A stretch of 64,000 bases of DNA from Caviibacter abscessus (GTDB lineage: Bacteria > Fusobacteriota > Fusobacteriia > Fusobacteriales > Leptotrichiaceae), in NCBI RefSeq assembly GCF_001517835.1, contig NZ_LOQG01000011.1, positions 170,028 through 234,027 of the forward strand, given 5' to 3'. Positions 37,301-45,182 of this stretch are shown one piece after another. How positions within the stretch are numbered: position 1 is the stretch's first letter; each line of letters begins with the position of its first letter. The position numbers and the translations under genes are program-made. The notes beneath the pieces were generated by a model. It saw only the letters and a program-made list of their open reading frames with translations, was not told the origin of the DNA and made no database searches.

Positions 37301-37942
37301 ACCTTTTGAAATAGATCCAGTATCTGTATAACTACTGCTATGTCCTAAATAAACTGAGTTTTCCTTAGTAGCTGTTATTTCATTTCCTAATGCTATAGTT
37401 TGTTCTCCGGATACTGTTGTAAAATTTCCTATTGCATATGAATTCGACACATTAACTTTAGTATCTGTTCCTATAGCATATGAAAAAAGTGCCATATTTC
37501 CTATAGAAGCTCCATCTCCTATTGCATAAGCACTTTCAGAACCTGTACCAACAGTTGCTTTTTGTCCTAAAGCATAAGAATTTTTCGCATTATTCCCAAT
37601 TGACGCTTGTGTCCCCAAAGCATATGCAGATACAGATTGTTCACCTATACTAACTCCATATCCCATCGCATTTCCTAATACAGATTTTACTTCTGAGTTG
37701 TATCCAAATATTCCTATATAGTTTTGAGTTGCTTTAGATTTTGCACCTACAAGAGTTACACCGACAGTGCTCGTAGTTATACTACTGCCATCTCCAAATT
37801 GAACATTTCCTTCTCCATCTTTAGTCTTGCCAGTGGTGGGTTGTGCAAAGCACACCATTCCTGTAATAAGAAACATTATCAAAGTTTTTCTATCAAAACT
37901 GATTCTGTTTCTATACAGAACTCCTTTTAAATTTTTAATCAT
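34376..37942 (-). CDS. Trimeric autotransporter adhesin with C-terminal OmpA domain
   Basis: An 1188-aa surface adhesin. Residues 1-34: long signal sequence with a charged extension. About 75-200: YadA-like head of short repeats (SYALG, SYAIG). Neck motifs STDAVNGSQL (263-272) and SKDAINGSQL (446-455). 466-763: coiled-coil stalk, with 40 unbroken heptads of (I/M/V)xxN from 480 to 759. A further neck (NSDAVNYSQL, 905-914). About 945-1030: YadA membrane anchor (LSGGIATTMAMASIPQVG...). 1043-1080: coiled coil. 1084-1188: OmpA-like peptidoglycan-binding domain with GHTD and NRRVEI. The trimer would be anchored in the outer membrane and, unusually, tied to peptidoglycan. Binding partner unknown. 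AAAGGGG ribosome site. Confidence 0.93.
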   Translation of the reverse strand: MIKNLKGVLYRNRISFDRKTLIMFLITGMVCFAQPTTGKTKDGEGNVQFGDGSSITTSTVGVTLVGAKSKATQNYIGIFGYNSEVKSVLGNAMGYGVSIGEQSVSAYALGTQASIGNNAKNSYALGQKATVGTGSESAYAIGDGASIGNMALFSYAIGTDTKVNVSNSYAIGNFTTVSGEQTIALGNEITATKENSVYLGHSSSYTDTGSISKGLEQTYSSQSVDGLELKNFAGTTNGIVTIGSQGSERRLQNVSAGLIDEQSTDAVNGSQLYSATVALNSKIKELDEIVVKYTDKNKTKVKLGKDNGDKVTLSGIKNATQDDEAVNLKQFNDKINELTEKGLIFAGNTGTHKVKLGETVTIKGGHTTSDVDAKNVKTEISDGILTIKFANSPEFTKVTAGTGTNKVVIGETGVQFGDLVYINGSGLNANSKKITNVADGTVDTNSKDAINGSQLDKVKTELSTKIDKNEKAIKELKNDIEGNNSQMEENTRAIADNKSKMESNTQKIKKNKESIDKNKQKIEENENGISSNKTRIGVNEQNIQTNKGDIVTNREEIGKNRTSISNNMIAVANNKDQIDKNKLAIDENKKTIAENSKQIQENKTKIEDNTNKIAKNTENIAKNAEDIKANKENIAKNAKSIEDNKANIAKNAKAIDENKAKIEANKNQIDKNKQDIKNNKEKIDKNEQEIEKNRNNIDGNKKEIAVNKENIKTNTDSIEKNRGEIDKNKTSIANNMTKIAENNAKIVNNTSKINTNEAKIKNIEEEIANKGSVKSQTLTLSGNNERLFGSADLTIELKDDSIDEKHLNKNLKDKINNAATKEELKEVSNKVTKNTEKITENTESINKIEKELKTTNEKVDKNTEKIQKLDDIAVKYDSITKDKITLGGNGHSAVKITNLADGKENSDAVNYSQLKDIVNGDIKAGEKRGVSGDKIHKEFVKVREEAKEMSKQLSGGIATTMAMASIPQVGDNKLFSIGAGAVYYNKQGGFALGISGTEPSNTFVYKLSAGIDTQKTFGVSAGFNLNFIPNKKALTLNNNTTYGADKISKLEDKISKLEKENKEIKEIVKELKQNGGVGFKERLYVIDQFVNDKFMPTKAQIAKLKAIVKEINEKYPDRIIDITGHTDISAGEKYNLRLGLARANKVSELMISLGLTNQQNIRKVSSLGFNNQVNNGNFANRRVEIVVK
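35666..36505 (-). repeat. 21-bp periodic coding repeat of the adhesin stalk
   Basis: Forty consecutive seven-codon units encode (Ile/Met/Val)-x-x-Asn-x-x-x. The DNA is diverged between units, so the period is kept by selection on the protein, not by recent tandem duplication. Confidence 0.9.
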
Positions 37943-37975
37943 GTTTTTTCAATCCCCTTTTAATATAATTGCAAA

Positions 37976-38005
37976 ATTATATCACTTTAGGTCAGTTAAA
38001 ATCAA
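37976..38005 (-). promoter_or_regulatory. Promoter of the trimeric autotransporter gene
   Basis: TTGATT (38005-38000), an 18-base spacer and TATAAT (37981-37976), 33 bases before the ATG. Confidence 0.7.
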
Positions 38006-38071
38006 TGCATTTTTCTCATTTCTTTCAAAAATCTTTTTTATGCAAACCTTTTCATTGGAATATAATAAAAA

Positions 38072-38093
38072 AACACCTATTAACATAGATGTT
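38072..38093 (-). terminator. Terminator after the DNA glycosylase gene
   Basis: AACACCTA (38072-38079) and TAGATGTT (38086-38093) form a stem with one G-U pair, followed by at least five U on the minus strand. It begins directly after the stop codon. Confidence 0.8.
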
Positions 38094-38094
38094 T

Positions 38095-38706
38095 TCAGTG
38101 TTCAAGCCAAGTATTTGTTTTTAGTTCTTTGCATCTCATATTAGAAACATATTTATTCCCATAAACAAAAAATCTTAATTTTCTTTTAGTCCAAATTCCT
38201 TTATCAGGTATTCCAATTCTTGCAGAACTATCTATTTTTAAAGGCTTTTTACTATTTTCAAAGTCAATAAAAAGCTCATTTTCCTGCATAAACTTCATAT
38301 TAAGCTCATCTGTTATCCCCATTGCTTTTGTAAGTTTTCCAGGACCATTACTAATTAGAATTCCTTTTTTTCCTCTATTCTTTTCCATTATCTCAATTTC
38401 ATAAACAGGTTCAATCGCCCTTATTAATACTGCTTGTGGGTTATTCTCCTCACACGAAACAATATTTAACATTTTGTGTGTATGCATAATATAAATATAT
38501 ATAGTTCCACACTTTTTATACATAGCCTCATTTTTTTTATTTCTTTTTGCCATATAACTATGACAAGCTTTATCTTTTATACCTAAATATGCTTCAGTTT
38601 CTACAATATATCCACCTATTAATTTACCTTCTGTTTTTATCAAAAGAAGTTTACCAAGTAAATTTTTAGCAAGAGAAATTGTATCCTGACTAAAAAAATT
38701 ATCCAT
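38095..38706 (-). CDS. 3-methyladenine DNA glycosylase (AAG/Mpg family)
   Basis: Base-excision repair enzyme that removes alkylated purines. This is a 203-aa protein of the eukaryote-like AAG family: ETEAYLGIKDKACHSY (the catalytic Glu lies in this segment), IYIYIMHTHKMLNIV, AVLIRAIEP, SNGPGKLTKAMGI and RIGIPDKG. It follows the hemW-like gene by eight bases and is probably co-transcribed with it. Confidence 0.95.
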   Translation of the reverse strand: MDNFFSQDTISLAKNLLGKLLLIKTEGKLIGGYIVETEAYLGIKDKACHSYMAKRNKKNEAMYKKCGTIYIYIMHTHKMLNIVSCEENNPQAVLIRAIEPVYEIEIMEKNRGKKGILISNGPGKLTKAMGITDELNMKFMQENELFIDFENSKKPLKIDSSARIGIPDKGIWTKRKLRFFVYGNKYVSNMRCKELKTNTWLEH

Positions 38707-38714
38707 ATCCCACC

Positions 38715-39797
38715 TTATATTAACTCAAGTATAACAGTATCACCTAGCAATATCCCTTTTTTCGTCAAATAAATTCTATCTTCTTTTTTTTCAATAAGAC
38801 CTTCTTTTATCAATTTATTTATCTTATCTTTATCTTCTTCATAATATCTTATCCCTTTATTTAGTCTTCTAAGACCAAGCATATACTCAAGTTCTTTCAA
38901 ATCATTTTTATTAACATTTTCAACAGTTCTTTCATTTATAGGTATAATATTTTCATCAATTTTTTTATAATAACTTAATAATTTTCTTTCTTTTTCATAT
39001 CTTTTATTGTTATAAAAACTTGAAGCACTAATACCTACACCAATAAATTCTTCATTATTCCAATACTTCATATTGTGTCTACCATATTTTTTATTTTTAC
39101 AAAAGCTTGATATTTCGTAATGTTCATAACCTTGTTTTATTAAATTATCCATTACATATACAAACATATTCGCTTCCGTATCATCGTCCAATTTTTCTAT
39201 TTTTTTCTCTTTTAAAAGTTTAGAAAATCTTGACCCGTCTTCCCAAATTAAAGAATATATGGAAATATGTTCTGGGTTAAGCTCTTTCACTTTATCCAAA
39301 TCATATGCCAAATCTTTCATACTTTGACTAGGTACAGCAAATATTAAGTCTATTGATATATTGTCAAATCCTGCTTTTCTGGCATCATAATATGTTTTTA
39401 TACTATCACTTGAATTATGTTCTCTATTCATTAAAGAAAGTATGTCATCATTAAAACTTTGCATACCTATGCTAAGTCTATTTATTCCTATTTTTCTTAA
39501 CTCCTTTAATTTTTCACAGTCCATGTCCGTTGGATTTAATTCAAGTGTTATTTCAGTATTTTTATCATAATCAAGATTTGATAATACTTGCTTTATTTGT
39601 GAAACACTTAGTACCGAAGGCGTTCCTCCACCAAAATATATTGTGTCATATTTATATTTTGGGTAAAGATTAATTTCTTTAATTAAGTATTCCACATATT
39701 TATCATACATATTTGACATATTTGTTAAAATATAGAAATCACAGTAACTGCATTTTCTATTACAAAAAGGAATATGAATATATATACTATTAACCAT
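38715..39797 (-). CDS. hemW: HemW-like radical SAM protein
   Basis: A 360-aa radical SAM protein formerly called oxygen-independent coproporphyrinogen oxidase. The N-terminus SIYIHIPFCNRKCSYCDFY holds the CxxxCxxC cluster site; this spacing with the following Phe/Tyr is typical of HemW, thought to be a heme chaperone. Further signatures: YFGGGTPSVL, NPTDM, RLSIGMQSFND, SIDLIFAVPSQ. It has no other heme genes nearby. ATG 39797 follows AAAGGAA; a TTG one codon upstream is less likely. Confidence 0.9.
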   Translation of the reverse strand: MVNSIYIHIPFCNRKCSYCDFYILTNMSNMYDKYVEYLIKEINLYPKYKYDTIYFGGGTPSVLSVSQIKQVLSNLDYDKNTEITLELNPTDMDCEKLKELRKIGINRLSIGMQSFNDDILSLMNREHNSSDSIKTYYDARKAGFDNISIDLIFAVPSQSMKDLAYDLDKVKELNPEHISIYSLIWEDGSRFSKLLKEKKIEKLDDDTEANMFVYVMDNLIKQGYEHYEISSFCKNKKYGRHNMKYWNNEEFIGVGISASSFYNNKRYEKERKLLSYYKKIDENIIPINERTVENVNKNDLKELEYMLGLRRLNKGIRYYEEDKDKINKLIKEGLIEKKEDRIYLTKKGILLGDTVILELI

Positions 39798-39821
39798 CAA
39801 AAAGTTCCTTTCTAATAAAAA

Positions 39822-39841
39822 AAATAGCTAAAAAGCTATTT
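39822..39841 (-). terminator. Terminator after rnpB
   Basis: AAATAGCT (39822-39829) and AGCTATTT (39834-39841) make an 8-bp stem with a 4-base loop; at least seven U follow on the minus strand. Confidence 0.9.
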
Positions 39842-39842
39842 G

Positions 39843-40177
39843 CCTTTGGCACTTAATAAGCCGAATTCTGTGTTTGTTAATCATTTTTCTAATTTCATAT
39901 TTGCATATGAACTCAAGCGAATAACCCAAAGACATAGCGGGCAACTATATAAGTCTTTAATACATTCTTGCTTCAAGAGGGGTTTACCTATCTAAATTAG
40001 TCTCCTAATCTAATGGTGAGCTCTTACCTCGCCGTTTCACCCTTACAATACAAATTGCGGTTTCTTTTCTGTGGCACTTTCCTTAAAATTACTTTTAGCA
40101 TCCGTTAGATGCCTCTTTGCCCTGTGAAGTTCGGACTTTCCTCAGGAAAATCTGCGATTAACTCAAGTACCAAAGGT
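39843..40177 (-). ncRNA. rnpB: RNase P RNA (bacterial type A)
   Basis: Catalytic RNA that matures tRNA 5' ends. The ends pair as helix P1 (CCTTTGGTACTT at the 5' end with AAGTGCCAAAGG at the 3' end). Universal core elements are visible on the minus strand: GAGGAAAGTCCGAAC (5' strand of P4 region), GCCACAGAAA, GGGTGAAACGGCGAGGTAAGAG, and the 3' ACAGAATTCGGCTTAT. Length is about 335 nt. Confidence 0.96.
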
Positions 40178-40182
40178 AATTT

Positions 40183-40211
40183 ATTATACAACGTTTTATA
40201 TATTATGTATA
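40183..40211 (-). promoter_or_regulatory. rnpB promoter
   Basis: TATAAT (40188-40183) with TATACA (40211-40206) 17 bases upstream; predicted transcription start falls at the mature 5' end of the RNA. The remaining bases up to 40318 show no gene. Confidence 0.65.
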
Positions 40212-40318
40212 GTCTATTTTTACTCTAACTCATTTCATCATATTGCTTCAATTATTCTTAAATAAAAAAAACTTTTGTTGTTTTTCTTTGCTTTTAAAAC
40301 TTTTTATTATATAAAAAA

Positions 40319-40357
40319 ACACATTTTTAAACCTATGAAATAGATCTTAAAATGTGC
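40319..40357 (-). terminator. Terminator after the pdxST-cyclophilin operon
   Basis: A stem of about 10 bp (ACACATTTTTAA with TTAAAATGTGCT, allowing G-U and one bulge) is followed by seven U on the minus strand (40318-40312). Confidence 0.8.
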
Positions 40358-40370
40358 TCTCAAAATATTA

Positions 40371-40862
40371 TTAAATATTGAACTTTTTAATTAATTCTTC
40401 GTTTTCTTCTAAATATTTATCTACATCTCCAAAAAGTTCTATTGTTTCTATTTTATCGCCTTGTTTTATACTATTTACAACTTCTTGATCTTCTTGTGAT
40501 ACAACTTTTCCAAAAATTGTATGATGATAATTAAGCCAAGGTGTTGGAACATGTGTTATAAATATTTGTGAACCATTTGTATTAGGACCTGCATTTGCCA
40601 TAGCAAGTATTCCAGGAGTATCAAAAACTACACCTTCAACAAATTCATCAGTAAATTTATAACCCGGTCCTCCCATACCTGTTCCTGTTGGATCTCCAGT
40701 TTGTATCATAAAATCTTCTATTACTCTATGAAAAATTATGTCATTATAAAACTTTTTATTAATTAAACTCACAAAATTTGCCACTGTAATAGGAGAAATT
40801 TCTGGCATTAAATTTAAATTTATTTCACCTTTATTTGTAATAATTTTTGCACTTATACTCAT
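40371..40862 (-). CDS. Cyclophilin-type peptidyl-prolyl isomerase
   Basis: A 163-aa single-domain cyclophilin without signal peptide, hence cytoplasmic. Signatures: FYNDIIFHRVIEDFMIQTGDPTGTGMGGPGYKF, here read in parts (FHRVI, then QTGDPTGTG), LAMANAGPNTNGSQIFIT and HTIFGKVV. The catalytic Arg is in FHRVI. It shares four bases (ATGA) with pdxT and closes the pdxST operon. A link to PLP synthesis is not obvious. Confidence 0.95.
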   Translation of the reverse strand: MSISAKIITNKGEINLNLMPEISPITVANFVSLINKKFYNDIIFHRVIEDFMIQTGDPTGTGMGGPGYKFTDEFVEGVVFDTPGILAMANAGPNTNGSQIFITHVPTPWLNYHHTIFGKVVSQEDQEVVNSIKQGDKIETIELFGDVDKYLEENEELIKKFNI

Positions 40863-41431
40863 TTATTTTCTCCAATCATTTCAATAAAATATTTATGTAC
40901 ACTCGTATCATCAGATAACTCTGGATGATATGAGGTAACTAATATATTATTTTGTCTTGCTGCAACAATATTACCATTAACTGTTGACATTATTTTTACA
41001 TTTTCTCCTATTTTTTCAATATAAGGAGCTCTGATAAATACCATAGGAACAATACCTACATCTTCAAATTTATCTCTAGTTACAAAACTTCCTAATTGTC
41101 TACCATAAGCATTTCTTTTAACTTCAATATCCATAACTGCTAAATGTACTTTATCGTCGTTTAATATTTTTTTAGCTAAAAGTATCATACCTGCACAAGT
41201 TCCAAAAGCGGGTAATCCCTTTTCTATTTTTGATTTTAGTTCATCATATATATCTAAATCTCTTAACAGTTTTCCTATTGCTGTACTTTCTCCACCTGGT
41301 AAAATTATACCATCCATATGTTTTTGCATATCAGATTTTTTACGAATTTCAAAGTAATCAACACCTAATTTATTAAGAATTTGTTCATGTTCAATAAATG
41401 CTCCTTGTAATGCTAATACTCCTATTACCAT
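40859..41431 (-). CDS. pdxT: Pyridoxal 5'-phosphate synthase glutaminase subunit
   Basis: The 190-aa glutaminase that passes ammonia to PdxS. VLALQGAFIEHE, the oxyanion-hole LPGGESTAI, the nucleophile elbow PAFGTCAGMILL (Cys about residue 78) and the YHPELSDD His-Glu pair are all present. Overlaps pdxS by one base (TAATG), as expected for a complex with fixed stoichiometry. Confidence 0.97.
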   Translation of the reverse strand: MVIGVLALQGAFIEHEQILNKLGVDYFEIRKKSDMQKHMDGIILPGGESTAIGKLLRDLDIYDELKSKIEKGLPAFGTCAGMILLAKKILNDDKVHLAVMDIEVKRNAYGRQLGSFVTRDKFEDVGIVPMVFIRAPYIEKIGENVKIMSTVNGNIVAARQNNILVTSYHPELSDDTSVHKYFIEMIGENK

Positions 41432-42303
41432 TATATTCCTCTTTCAGCCATAAGTATTTTTATTTCATTTTCATTTATTCCAACCATAGCTTCTCCTAAA
41501 TTTTCAGATATTTTAGCTAAAATTTTAGGGTCATTATAATTCGTAACAGCTTCAACTATCGCTTTAGCTCTTTTTTCCGGATCACCTGATTTAAATATTC
41601 CAGAACCTACAAATACTCCTTCAGCTCCTAGTTGCATCATAAGTGCCGCATCAGCAGGTGTAGCAACTCCTCCAGCTGCAAAATTAACAACAGGTAGTTT
41701 ACCATTTTCATGAACATATAAAACTAGATCATATGGTACTTGTAATTCTTTTGCTGCAAAATACAGTTCATCTTCAGTCATTGATTGAACTCTTCTAATA
41801 TCTTCATTCATTTTTCTTATATGACGTACAGCTTGAATAATATCTCCTGTTCCAGGTTCTCCTTTTGTTCTTATCATTGAAGCTCCTTCATTTATTCTTC
41901 TTAAAGCCTCTCCTAAATCTTTTGCACCACATACAAATGGAACATTAAATTTTCTTTTATTTATATGTAATCTGTCATCTGCTGGAGACAACACTTCACT
42001 TTCATCAATATAATCAATTTCTATTGCTTCTAATATTTGTGCTTCAACAAAATGTCCTATTCTTGCTTTTGCCATTACAGGTATACTAACAGCTTCTTGT
42101 ATGCTTTTTATCATAGCAGGGTCACTCATTCTTGACACGCCACCAGCTGCACGTATATCAGCAGGTATTCTTTCTAAAGCCATAACTGCTGCTGCACCTG
42201 CTTTTTCAGCTATTCTTGCTTGTTCAGGTGTAGAAACGTCCATTATAACTCCACCTTTTAGCATTTGTGCCAAATTTTTATTTAATTCATATCTTTCATT
42301 CAT
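41431..42303 (-). CDS. pdxS: Pyridoxal 5'-phosphate synthase subunit PdxS
   Basis: The 290-aa TIM-barrel synthase that condenses ribose 5-phosphate, glyceraldehyde 3-phosphate and ammonia to PLP. Typical segments: [20 protein letters not shown] read in part, [84 protein letters not shown]. First gene of its operon, with a good promoter directly upstream. It makes the organism able to produce vitamin B6 de novo. Confidence 0.98.
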   Translation of the reverse strand: MNERYELNKNLAQMLKGGVIMDVSTPEQARIAEKAGAAAVMALERIPADIRAAGGVSRMSDPAMIKSIQEAVSIPVMAKARIGHFVEAQILEAIEIDYIDESEVLSPADDRLHINKRKFNVPFVCGAKDLGEALRRINEGASMIRTKGEPGTGDIIQAVRHIRKMNEDIRRVQSMTEDELYFAAKELQVPYDLVLYVHENGKLPVVNFAAGGVATPADAALMMQLGAEGVFVGSGIFKSGDPEKRAKAIVEAVTNYNDPKILAKISENLGEAMVGINENEIKILMAERGI

Positions 42304-42331
42304 AATTTAACTTCCCCCTTTTACATAGTTC

Positions 42332-42360
42332 ATTATACATTATAGTGAAGTTTTTATCAA
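42332..42360 (-). promoter_or_regulatory. pdxS promoter
   Basis: TTGATA (42360-42355), 17 bases, TATAAT (42337-42332). No PdxR-type or riboswitch structure is seen. Confidence 0.75.
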
Positions 42361-42386
42361 TTATTACTAAAAAATTTTATACAGTA

Positions 42387-43220
42387 TTAAAATTTAAATC
42401 TATAACCAAAGCCAAAAGTAATAAATTTAGGATAACCTGCACCTAACTCAATTTCAAAATTTTTGTAATCTACTCCAAAATAGCCTCTTGCATGTGGGAG
42501 GATAAATTTTCTTCTTTCAAGAACAAATTTTAAATCTATTCCTGTTGATTTTTCACTATCAGATTCAGCAATACAATGATGAAGTGCTATATCTGCTCCC
42601 AAATCTGCTCCTACATAAACCGAAAAATCTGAATTTACGATTTTTTCGATTTCTAGTGTACTAAATACACTAAAATTTGCATCAATATGTCCTTCTGCTA
42701 AATTTACCATACCGTCAAGATTTGTAAAATATATTTTTTTTGCTCTTTTTTCTTCTTGTTCTTCCTCTTTTAATTTTCTTAATAAATCTGTATTTTCTAA
42801 TAAGTAGCTACTCTCTCCACTTCCCAGATTAGGTAGTGAAGGATTATTTTTTCCAGTTGTATCATTTTTATATTTATTCTTAGGTCTAAAACCTGTATGT
42901 AACGGTTTATCATATTGTATATATATACTTGAACCTACTCCGATTTTAATTTTAATATCTTCTTTTAATGAAAAATTTTTAAAAAATTTGGCTTGTAGTT
43001 CTCCTGACATAGCATATCTTTCAAGAGTGGCTTCTTTATTTACTTTATTTGTATTTTTTTCACTATCATAATACCAAGCTGCGTCTCTAACTAATCCTAT
43101 ATTTATTCCAATTTTAACTTCTTTATCTTTCCTAGTATAACCCCCCCCCAGTGTATTTTTAGATGACGCAAAAATTAAATTTGCTGACATAATTAATATA
43201 GCAAATAATATTTTTTTCAT
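42387..43220 (-). CDS. Phase-variable outer-membrane protein, copy 1 (frame ON)
   Basis: A 277-aa outer-membrane beta-barrel: signal peptide (residues 1-18, ILFAILIMSANLIFA), a poly-Gly stretch encoded by a run of nine G (43149-43141, codons 24-27, ...TLGGGYTRKD), then barrel strands and a C-terminal GFGYRFKF. A variable, charged region lies in the middle (about 105-165), while LERYAMSGELQAKF, GHIDANF and RKFILPHARGYFGVDYKNFE are shared by all four copies. With nine G the frame continues to the end, so this copy is ON. Family and ligand are not recognised. Own promoter at 43253-43282. Confidence 0.88.
   Translation of the reverse strand: MKKILFAILIMSANLIFASSKNTLGGGYTRKDKEVKIGINIGLVRDAAWYYDSEKNTNKVNKEATLERYAMSGELQAKFFKNFSLKEDIKIKIGVGSSIYIQYDKPLHTGFRPKNKYKNDTTGKNNPSLPNLGSGESSYLLENTDLLRKLKEEEQEEKRAKKIYFTNLDGMVNLAEGHIDANFSVFSTLEIEKIVNSDFSVYVGADLGADIALHHCIAESDSEKSTGIDLKFVLERRKFILPHARGYFGVDYKNFEIELGAGYPKFITFGFGYRFKF
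43141..43149 (-). repeat. Poly-G tract, 9 units, in copy 1
   Basis: Nine C on the plus strand, i.e. nine G in the mRNA, 71 bases after the A of the ATG. 71 + 9 + one T gives a whole number of codons ending Gly-Gly-Gly then Tyr, so n = 9 keeps the frame open; n = 8 or 10 would close it. Confidence 0.95.
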
Positions 43221-43252
43221 TTTATCTCCTTATTAATAAAATTTTTCATTAT

Positions 43253-43282
43253 ATTATACACTTAGATAATATAAAAAAACAA
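43253..43282 (-). promoter_or_regulatory. Promoter-leader cassette of copy 1
   Basis: TTGTTT (43282-43277), 18 bases, TATAAT (43258-43253), then the leader TTATTAATAAGGAGATAAA before ATG. The same leader and a closely similar promoter precede copies 3 and 4. Confidence 0.65.
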
Positions 43283-43338
43283 GCGGAAATTTCAAAGTCT
43301 ACGTTTAAAATCCCACTTTGTTTTTATTTTATTTATAT

Positions 43339-44108
43339 TTAAAATTTAAATCTATATCCAAAACCAAGTGTAATAAATTTTGGATATCCTGCTCCTACTT
43401 CAATTTAAAAATTTTTGTAATCTACTCCAAAATAGCCTCTTGCATGTGGTAGTATGAATTTTCTTCTTTCAAGTACATATCTCGTACCAGTAGCAACTTT
43501 TTTACTTGATTCAGCAATACAGTGATGAAGTGCTATATCTACACCTAAATCAGCTCCTGCATAAATTGAAAAATCGGGTTTTACTATCTTTTCAACTTCA
43601 AGTGTACCAAATAAAGTAAAGTTTGCATCAATATGTCCTTTTGCTAAATTCGCCATACCATCAACATTAAAAAAAGAACTACCTGATGATTTTGATTCTG
43701 TTTCTAATTTATTTAATAAATCGGTACTCCCCGATAAATGCTCCTTATTTGTTATTGGTAATTCTGGATCTCTTGTTTTATCTATCATTATTTTGTTTTC
43801 ATTAGATTTAAAACTTGTATTTAATGGTTTATCATATTGAATATATATACTTGATCCTACTCCAACTTTAATATTAAGCTCTTTTTTTAGTGAAAAACTT
43901 TTTAAAATTTAGTTTGTAACTCTCCTGACATTGCATATCTTTCAAGTGTTGCTTCTCTATATATATATTTATTCCATGCTACACCATTATAAAACCAAGC
44001 TGAATCATTAACTAACCCTATATTAACTCCAATCTTAATTTCTTTGTCTTTAGCTGTACAAATTAAATTTGTCGATAAAAGTAAGATAATAAAAAATACT
44101 TTTTTCAT
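43339..44108 (-). pseudogene. Outer-membrane protein family, copy 2 (broken, promoterless)
   Basis: Start ATG at 44108 with signal peptide (VFFIILLLSTNLICTA) and conserved LERYAMSGELQTKF. A one-base deletion in a T run then gives a stop at 43904-43902; the downstream frame continues with the family sequence from about 43900. A second lesion, GAA to TAA at 43407-43405, truncates the C-terminal YKNF|EIEVGAGYPKF region. Unlike the other copies it has no poly-G tract, and only 25 bases separate its ATG from the stop of copy 3, so the promoter cassette is missing. It may serve as a silent sequence donor for recombination. Confidence 0.85.
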
Positions 44109-44133
44109 ATCCTCTCCTTATTATTGTTTTATA

Positions 44134-45083
44134 TTAAAATTTAAATCTATACCCAATACCAAATGTAATAAATTTTGGATAACCTGCACCTAACTCAATT
44201 TCAAAATTCTTGTAATCTACTCCAAAATAACCTCTTGCATGTGGAAGTATTAACTTTCTTCTTTCAAGAATATATTTCCTACTATATCCAATTTTTTCTT
44301 TGTTAGCATTAGATTCAGCAATATAATTATGTAGTGCTATATCTAATCCTAAATCTGCTCCTGCATAAATTGAAAAATCTGAGTTTACTATTTTTTCAAT
44401 TTCAACTGTACCAAATATAGTAAAGTTTGCATCAATATGTCCTTTTGCTAAATTTACCATACCTTTAAGATTTGTAAAATGTTCCTTTTTTTCAGTTTTT
44501 TCAGCTTGTTCTTCTTGTTGTAATTGATTCAATAAGTCTCTTTCTTTAGTTAAATGACCTCCATGTGCAGGATTAAGAGTTGGTATTTCTGGATTATTAT
44601 TTCCTAATTTATCATTTTTAATTTTTTCCTTAACTTTAAATCCTGTACGTAATGGCTTATCATACTGTATATATACTTGTTCCTGCCCCTAGTTTAACTT
44701 TAAGATCTCTTTTTACTACAAAACTTTTTAAAAATTTTGATTGTAATTCTCCTGACATAGCATATCTTTCAAGAGTTGCCTCTTTATATGTACTATCTGT
44801 GTCACCTTTACTGCTATATAAAGCGGCATCTCTAACCAAACCTATATTTAATCCAATCTTAATTTCTTTATCTTTTTTTAATTCAAAATCTTTTAAAAAT
44901 TTTGATTGTTGTTCTCCTGACACCGTATATTTTTCAAGTTTTTTTACTTTATCTTTTCTACTATAACCCCCCCCCAGTTACATTTTTACCTATATTTTCT
45001 CTATTCCTAACTTCTTTATTTTTAGATGACGCAAAAAGTAAATTTACTGATAATATCAATATAGTAAATAATATTTTTTTCAT
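44134..45083 (-). pseudogene. Outer-membrane protein family, copy 3 (OFF by poly-G, second frameshift)
   Basis: Start ATG at 45083 with signal peptide (ILFTILILSVNLLFA). The tract of nine G (44975-44967) begins exactly 36 codons in; nine G lead to Leu-stop after 40 residues, while 8 or 11 G would open the frame (GGGYSRKDK...). A second frameshift follows: in GTSIY(I)Q the alternating AT run is two bases shorter than in the other copies, giving a stop at about 44660. The rest of the family sequence continues in another frame to the normal end at 44134. It also has a duplicated segment: LEKYTVSGEQQSKFLKDF occurs before, and LERYAMSGELQSKFLKSF after, the EIKIGLNIGLVRDAA region. Confidence 0.85.
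44967..44975 (-). repeat. Poly-G tract, 9 units, in copy 3 (OFF)
   Basis: Nine C on the plus strand starting after 36 complete codons. Frame arithmetic requires n = 8 or 11 for the open frame. Confidence 0.95.
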
Positions 45084-45119
45084 TTTATCTCCTTATTAAT
45101 AAAATAATTTTTTCACTTT

Positions 45120-45150
45120 ATAATACACCTATATAATATAAAAAAAACAA
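45120..45150 (-). promoter_or_regulatory. Promoter-leader cassette of copy 3
   Basis: TTGTTT (45150-45145), about 19 bases, TATTAT (45125-45120), followed by the shared TTATTAATAAGGAGATAAA leader. Confidence 0.55.
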
Positions 45151-45182
45151 GTGAAAATTTCACTATGTTTTATTTCATAATA

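Noticed and set aside
34719-37930. Many hydrophobic plus-strand reading frames opposite the adhesin, smc and clpB genes.
   Set aside because: They mirror strongly biased minus-strand coding, lack ribosome sites and resemble no proteins. I treat all of them as antisense shadows.
39843-40177. Region without long reading frames that could be called an empty intergenic gap.
   Set aside because: It is the RNase P RNA gene: P1 pairing and conserved core motifs are clear.
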